Below, in pieces: positions 28,286 to 30,742 of a stretch of DNA of 30,742 nt; position 1 is the stretch's first letter, and each line of letters begins with the position of its first letter. A program made the position numbers and the translations under genes. Source of the stretch: Fragilaria crotonensis (lineage: Eukaryota; Bacillariophyta; Fragilariophyceae; Fragilariales; Fragilariaceae); contig JAKSYS010000717.1 of assembly GCA_022925895.1 (NCBI GenBank), positions 1 to 30,742 of the forward strand. Direction: 5' to 3'. Below the pieces are notes generated by a model. The model worked only from the letters and a program-made list of their open reading frames with translations, searched no databases and had not been told where the DNA came from.

Positions 28286-28319
28286 TACTCTACGGTAGTA
28301 GAGTATAATTTTATACTCT
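28286..28319. repeat. Two overlapping perfect hairpins
   Basis: TACTCTAC (28286-28293) ggta GTAGAGTA (28298-28305) overlaps AGAGTATAA (28300-28308) tt TTATACTCT (28311-28319). The two stems share bases and so are mutually exclusive structures, or may be the edge of an inserted element. Confidence 0.85.
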
Positions 28320-28553
28320 TGATTTGAATTGCGCATAGCTCTATGCGATGATGGATGAGGGTGAAATCTGCTGCTGTTGAGTGAAAGCAACACATGGTGA
28401 TGACCAGTGCAACAATGAAGTTGCAAACATGTTTCCATTGCTACCCCAGTTACCTCCCTCACAGTCTTCTTGGATGAGCGAGCCAGGGAAAGCTACAAAT
28501 CTGGCCCTTGATAAACAGTGCTGGAATGATGGTAAGCTTGTAATTAGTTCAAA

Positions 28554-28814
28554 TTGATTGCTAACCATTTGATCCCGTGCATTGGGGAATATCTCAAGGA
28601 GTTGCAGCAGACTTTCCTTTGTCCCACACTAACCAAAAAGGTTTGGATGTGGGAAGATGATGTTCCACTGAGCCACAGCCTTATGAATGAGGTTTGGCTG
28701 ACAAATTTGAGGGCCTCATTATCACAATCATGCCGCATCCATTTATACCTAATGTTTCAAGAGCCAATTAAGAAGCACCAACGTGTAAAACCAGCATATT
28801 GTGCTGCAGTCTGA
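28554..28814 (+). pseudogene. Possible retroelement-derived protein fragment
   Basis: An 86-codon frame reads LIPCIGEYLKELQQTF, then EDDVPLSHSLMNEVWL, then SQSCRIHLYLMF. The spacing of a conserved Pro, an acidic pair with a following LM, and a C/N-RxxLYL element recalls a segment I associate with diatom reverse-transcriptase-type ORFs. No catalytic motif is present and flanking frames are broken. The resemblance is from memory and weak. Confidence 0.25.
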
Positions 28815-29939
28815 TCTCACCAAGTGTATCTCCCATCAACCTAAGGTTGTGGGGATCTCTGTCCTTCATCACCATGGTGCTCCACCCACCTTCAATTTGT
28901 GAACAGACTCAAAGAGTCAGTTAAAAGTCATGTGGAGTCTCAACATCAATTGATGTACCTACACTGTCATTACAACAAAAGGACCACTGTTGCATTCAGT
29001 GGGCTGCAATAGCTGCTGGTGGTGTGCTTCTGAGCTTCTTCTGGACCAGCGCAAGGACGAGGAGCAGAAATCAGCGTACTCTCCACCATCCCCTGGGACT
29101 TAGAGGGGGACCCATCCTCATTGTAATAAAAAACTTGTTCAACACAGACTACCGTATGGTACTTGTACCACAGCCAGGTGTCAATCACTTCACCAGTCGT
29201 AGCATGTGCCAGTTGGTGTGCCCTCCTTGTCATGATTGGTAGAGCATTTACTCATACAGTACTGGAAAACCAGAATCCTTGTCTTCTGTCAACTTTTAAT
29301 GGAATTGGACAGTGAATTTGAAGCTTTTCATCCATGAGAAAATATATGTATTGTCTTTCATCGAAGATTTGAAAGACACCACTATGATTGGAGCAATCAA
29401 GGTACATCATCACGTGACCATGCAAACTTCACATTGACATAGTAACAGTTGAGTTTTGGTATCAACACCACGGGAAGCATCACTGTGACCAGACCTGACC
29501 ATTGCTCTAAGAAGTGAACTTGCTGTATAAAGTTGGATGGTGTTCTATGCTACTGCCTTTGACGCACAGCTTCTTATTTTCCTATGGCCTTTCAGTTTTG
29601 ACTACTTACGTCATATCATACGTCTGATACCAGGTAATAGTAAACATCTTTTTTTTTTGTCAAGCTTCACGTTCAAGGCATACCTACGTATGCTTCGAAA
29701 CAACGGCTTCTATTTCTTTAGACAACCCGAAGTGTTTGCTCTTCGCTCCTTCATCTACGTCTTGGAGCACCACAACGATGGTTTACCCGCATTTTCGAAC
29801 ATGCATCGTTGGTGATAAAATGATACCCGGAGTGGTTGCGTGATACGATTACATATTTCGTGTCCACAAAACTAAGGCAGAGTCCCATTAATAATAGTGT
29901 AGCATGACAATTCTACTGCATTCTTGCATAGCTGTTTGC

Positions 29940-30563
29940 TTATCTTGCCAATCGCACATCAATAACTTTGGATTGCGCTAGTCTGGGATCTCGCCTGTCA
30001 AACTTTTGCATGGTGACATCGCGGTAACTGGGATCAAATGGTTCATCCTTCGCTGTTGGACCTTTGCTTCCTGCATCGCCAGCCTTTTTGCTCGCGACGC
30101 CGTCGACCACCGCTTCTGCGTAGGCCTTAACAAACTCTGTTTTCTCGAAAAAGGACTTGGTCGAGACACCCCGGGCCTCCAACTCTTTTTTTAAATCACC
30201 GATTTTCATCTTGCTTGCGTTTTCCATTTCGCTCTTGAGGCGATCTTCTCTGCTCATATCACCATTCACCTTCTGCGCTGTAGCCTCTTCTTTAGTCGGT
30301 TTCTTGCCGTCTCTTCGAGCTTGGTTTAATGCTTCTACCATTTCTTTCTTCTCAAGGAACGTGGATGTTGAAATACCGTAACTTTCCAATTCTTGTCGAA
30401 TTTCCGAAATTCGCATGTTGTCGACGGAAGGCAAGGCAAACAGAGGGGCACATGCTTTGGCATGGCATGGGCGAAACGCTGCCGCTGATGGAGTCACCAG
30501 AAATGCGGTCGACCTTACAATTAGCGTCGTCGTCAAGATGACAAGTAGTATAATTGGCTTCAT
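29940..30563 (-). CDS. Plastid-targeted protein with two SAP-like motifs
   Basis: A 207-residue protein. Residues 1-20 form a signal peptide (MKPIILLVILTTTLIVRSTA), followed by Phe21 at the predicted cleavage site. The STA-FLVTP junction and the Ser/Ala-rich, weakly basic stretch to about 45 make a diatom plastid bipartite presequence. Two similar 30-residue helix-turn-helix motifs follow: RISEIRQELESYGISTSTFLEKKEMVEAL (51-79) and KIGDLKKELEARGVSTKSFFEKTEFVKAY (120-148). Both fit the SAP-like pattern (L-x2-EL-x3-G-x2-(T/S)-x2-(F/L)-x-EK), also seen in the C-terminal domain of MANF/ARMET. SAP motifs often bind DNA, so a nucleoid or RNA-related role in the plastid stroma is possible, but protein binding is equally possible. 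A charged linker with KKPTKEEA separates them; the tail is basic. Confidence 0.85.
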   Translation of the reverse strand: MKPIILLVILTTTLIVRSTAFLVTPSAAAFRPCHAKACAPLFALPSVDNMRISEIRQELESYGISTSTFLEKKEMVEALNQARRDGKKPTKEEATAQKVNGDMSREDRLKSEMENASKMKIGDLKKELEARGVSTKSFFEKTEFVKAYAEAVVDGVASKKAGDAGSKGPTAKDEPFDPSYRDVTMQKFDRRDPRLAQSKVIDVRLAR

Positions 30564-30742
30564 GGTACGGTTGGTTGTTTGGTTGATGTAATGTTATGCA
30601 CACACAATGAGTACAATGTCAATCGCTTTCAGGTCGGGCAATACGCGCACCAGGACTGCCTATCGAAGGGTGTATAACACTAGTTGTGGTCGTGGCGGTC
30701 ACGTGTGTGAATGAGTGTGGAAGAAATGAACCCATGTGATTC
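30564..30742. other. Upstream region of the SAP-like gene to the window end
   Basis: Nothing coding is recognised in these 179 bases. A short gtgtgtgaatgagtgtg stretch lies at 30701-30720. Confidence 0.4.

Larger units (their letters stand above)
27716..29939. other. Gene-poor 2.2-kb region with repeat-like fragments
   Basis: The first ~450 bp are the VPS28 upstream region. Hairpins lie at 28286-28319. From about 28340 to 29480 there are broken protein-like fragments, the best being 28554-28814 (plus). A 92-codon frame at 29537-29815 (plus) is open but has no family features. No intact gene is called. Confidence 0.5.

Noticed and set aside
1-30742. CRISPR arrays, rRNA genes, operons or prophage genes
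   Set aside because: None of these is seen; the spliced genes and bipartite plastid presequences point to a eukaryotic nuclear genome.

Overview
The window reads as nuclear DNA of a diatom, most likely a pennate species such as Phaeodactylum tricornutum; the species is an inference. Genes are short, lie on both strands, and are broken by small GT-AG introns (58-138 bp). Several presequences have a hydrophobic signal peptide followed by an ASAF-like motif (AAFAP near 21612, STAF near 30503), the usual mark of import into a four-membrane plastid. There is no operon organisation and there are no ribosome-binding sites. Proteins typical of diatoms, such as helicase-associated repeats without a helicase and a short CC-rich tail, are also present.

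Layout. 275-3614 (+): a single-pass receptor-like surface protein with a repetitive cytoplasmic tail. 3745-4422 (-): a secretory protein with a four-cysteine, ShKT-like head and a GPx/thioredoxin-like fold that lacks the catalytic cysteine. 5227-6561 (+): a DHHC-family palmitoyltransferase with a DHYC motif and most zinc ligands missing. 6693-7166 (-): unknown. 7816-8556 (-): an Mpo1/DUF962 membrane dioxygenase. 9376-10308 (-): a histidine phosphatase of the phosphoglycerate-mutase type. 10821-11603 (+): a proteasome alpha-2-like protein with an N-terminal signal peptide. 12217-12666 (+): a small membrane protein with a cysteine-rich end. 12944-14805 (-): a CELF/Bruno-like RNA-binding protein in three exons. 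16129-17016 (+): a thiol/halide methyltransferase of the TPMT/HOL type. 17434-18980 (+): an RRM protein with two CysRS-type helical repeats and a possible plastid presequence. 19066-20939 (-): a multi-pass membrane protein in four exons. 21558-23130 (+): a plastid-type BASS transporter in five exons. 26045-26725 (+): a protein with two helicase-associated repeats. 26916-27715 (-): ESCRT-I subunit VPS28 in three exons. 29940-30563 (-): a plastid-targeted protein with two SAP-like motifs.

Two stretches, 23131-26044 and 27716-29939, hold no convincing intact gene. They contain short protein-like fragments, a tRNA-like T-arm and hairpins, which fits decayed repeats. Many intergenic regions are full of GTAC/TACC words that form perfect small palindromes, and at least four carry tandem arrays with a 7-bp unit.

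The genes do not form one pathway. Themes that recur are membrane and lipid modification (palmitoyltransferase, Mpo1, VPS28 sorting), proteins sent into the secretory or plastid route (GPx-like, proteasome-like, BASS, RRM/CysRS-like, SAP-like), and RNA binding. The oddest single item is the proteasome-alpha-like protein that begins with a signal peptide, because the 20S proteasome is cytosolic and nuclear.
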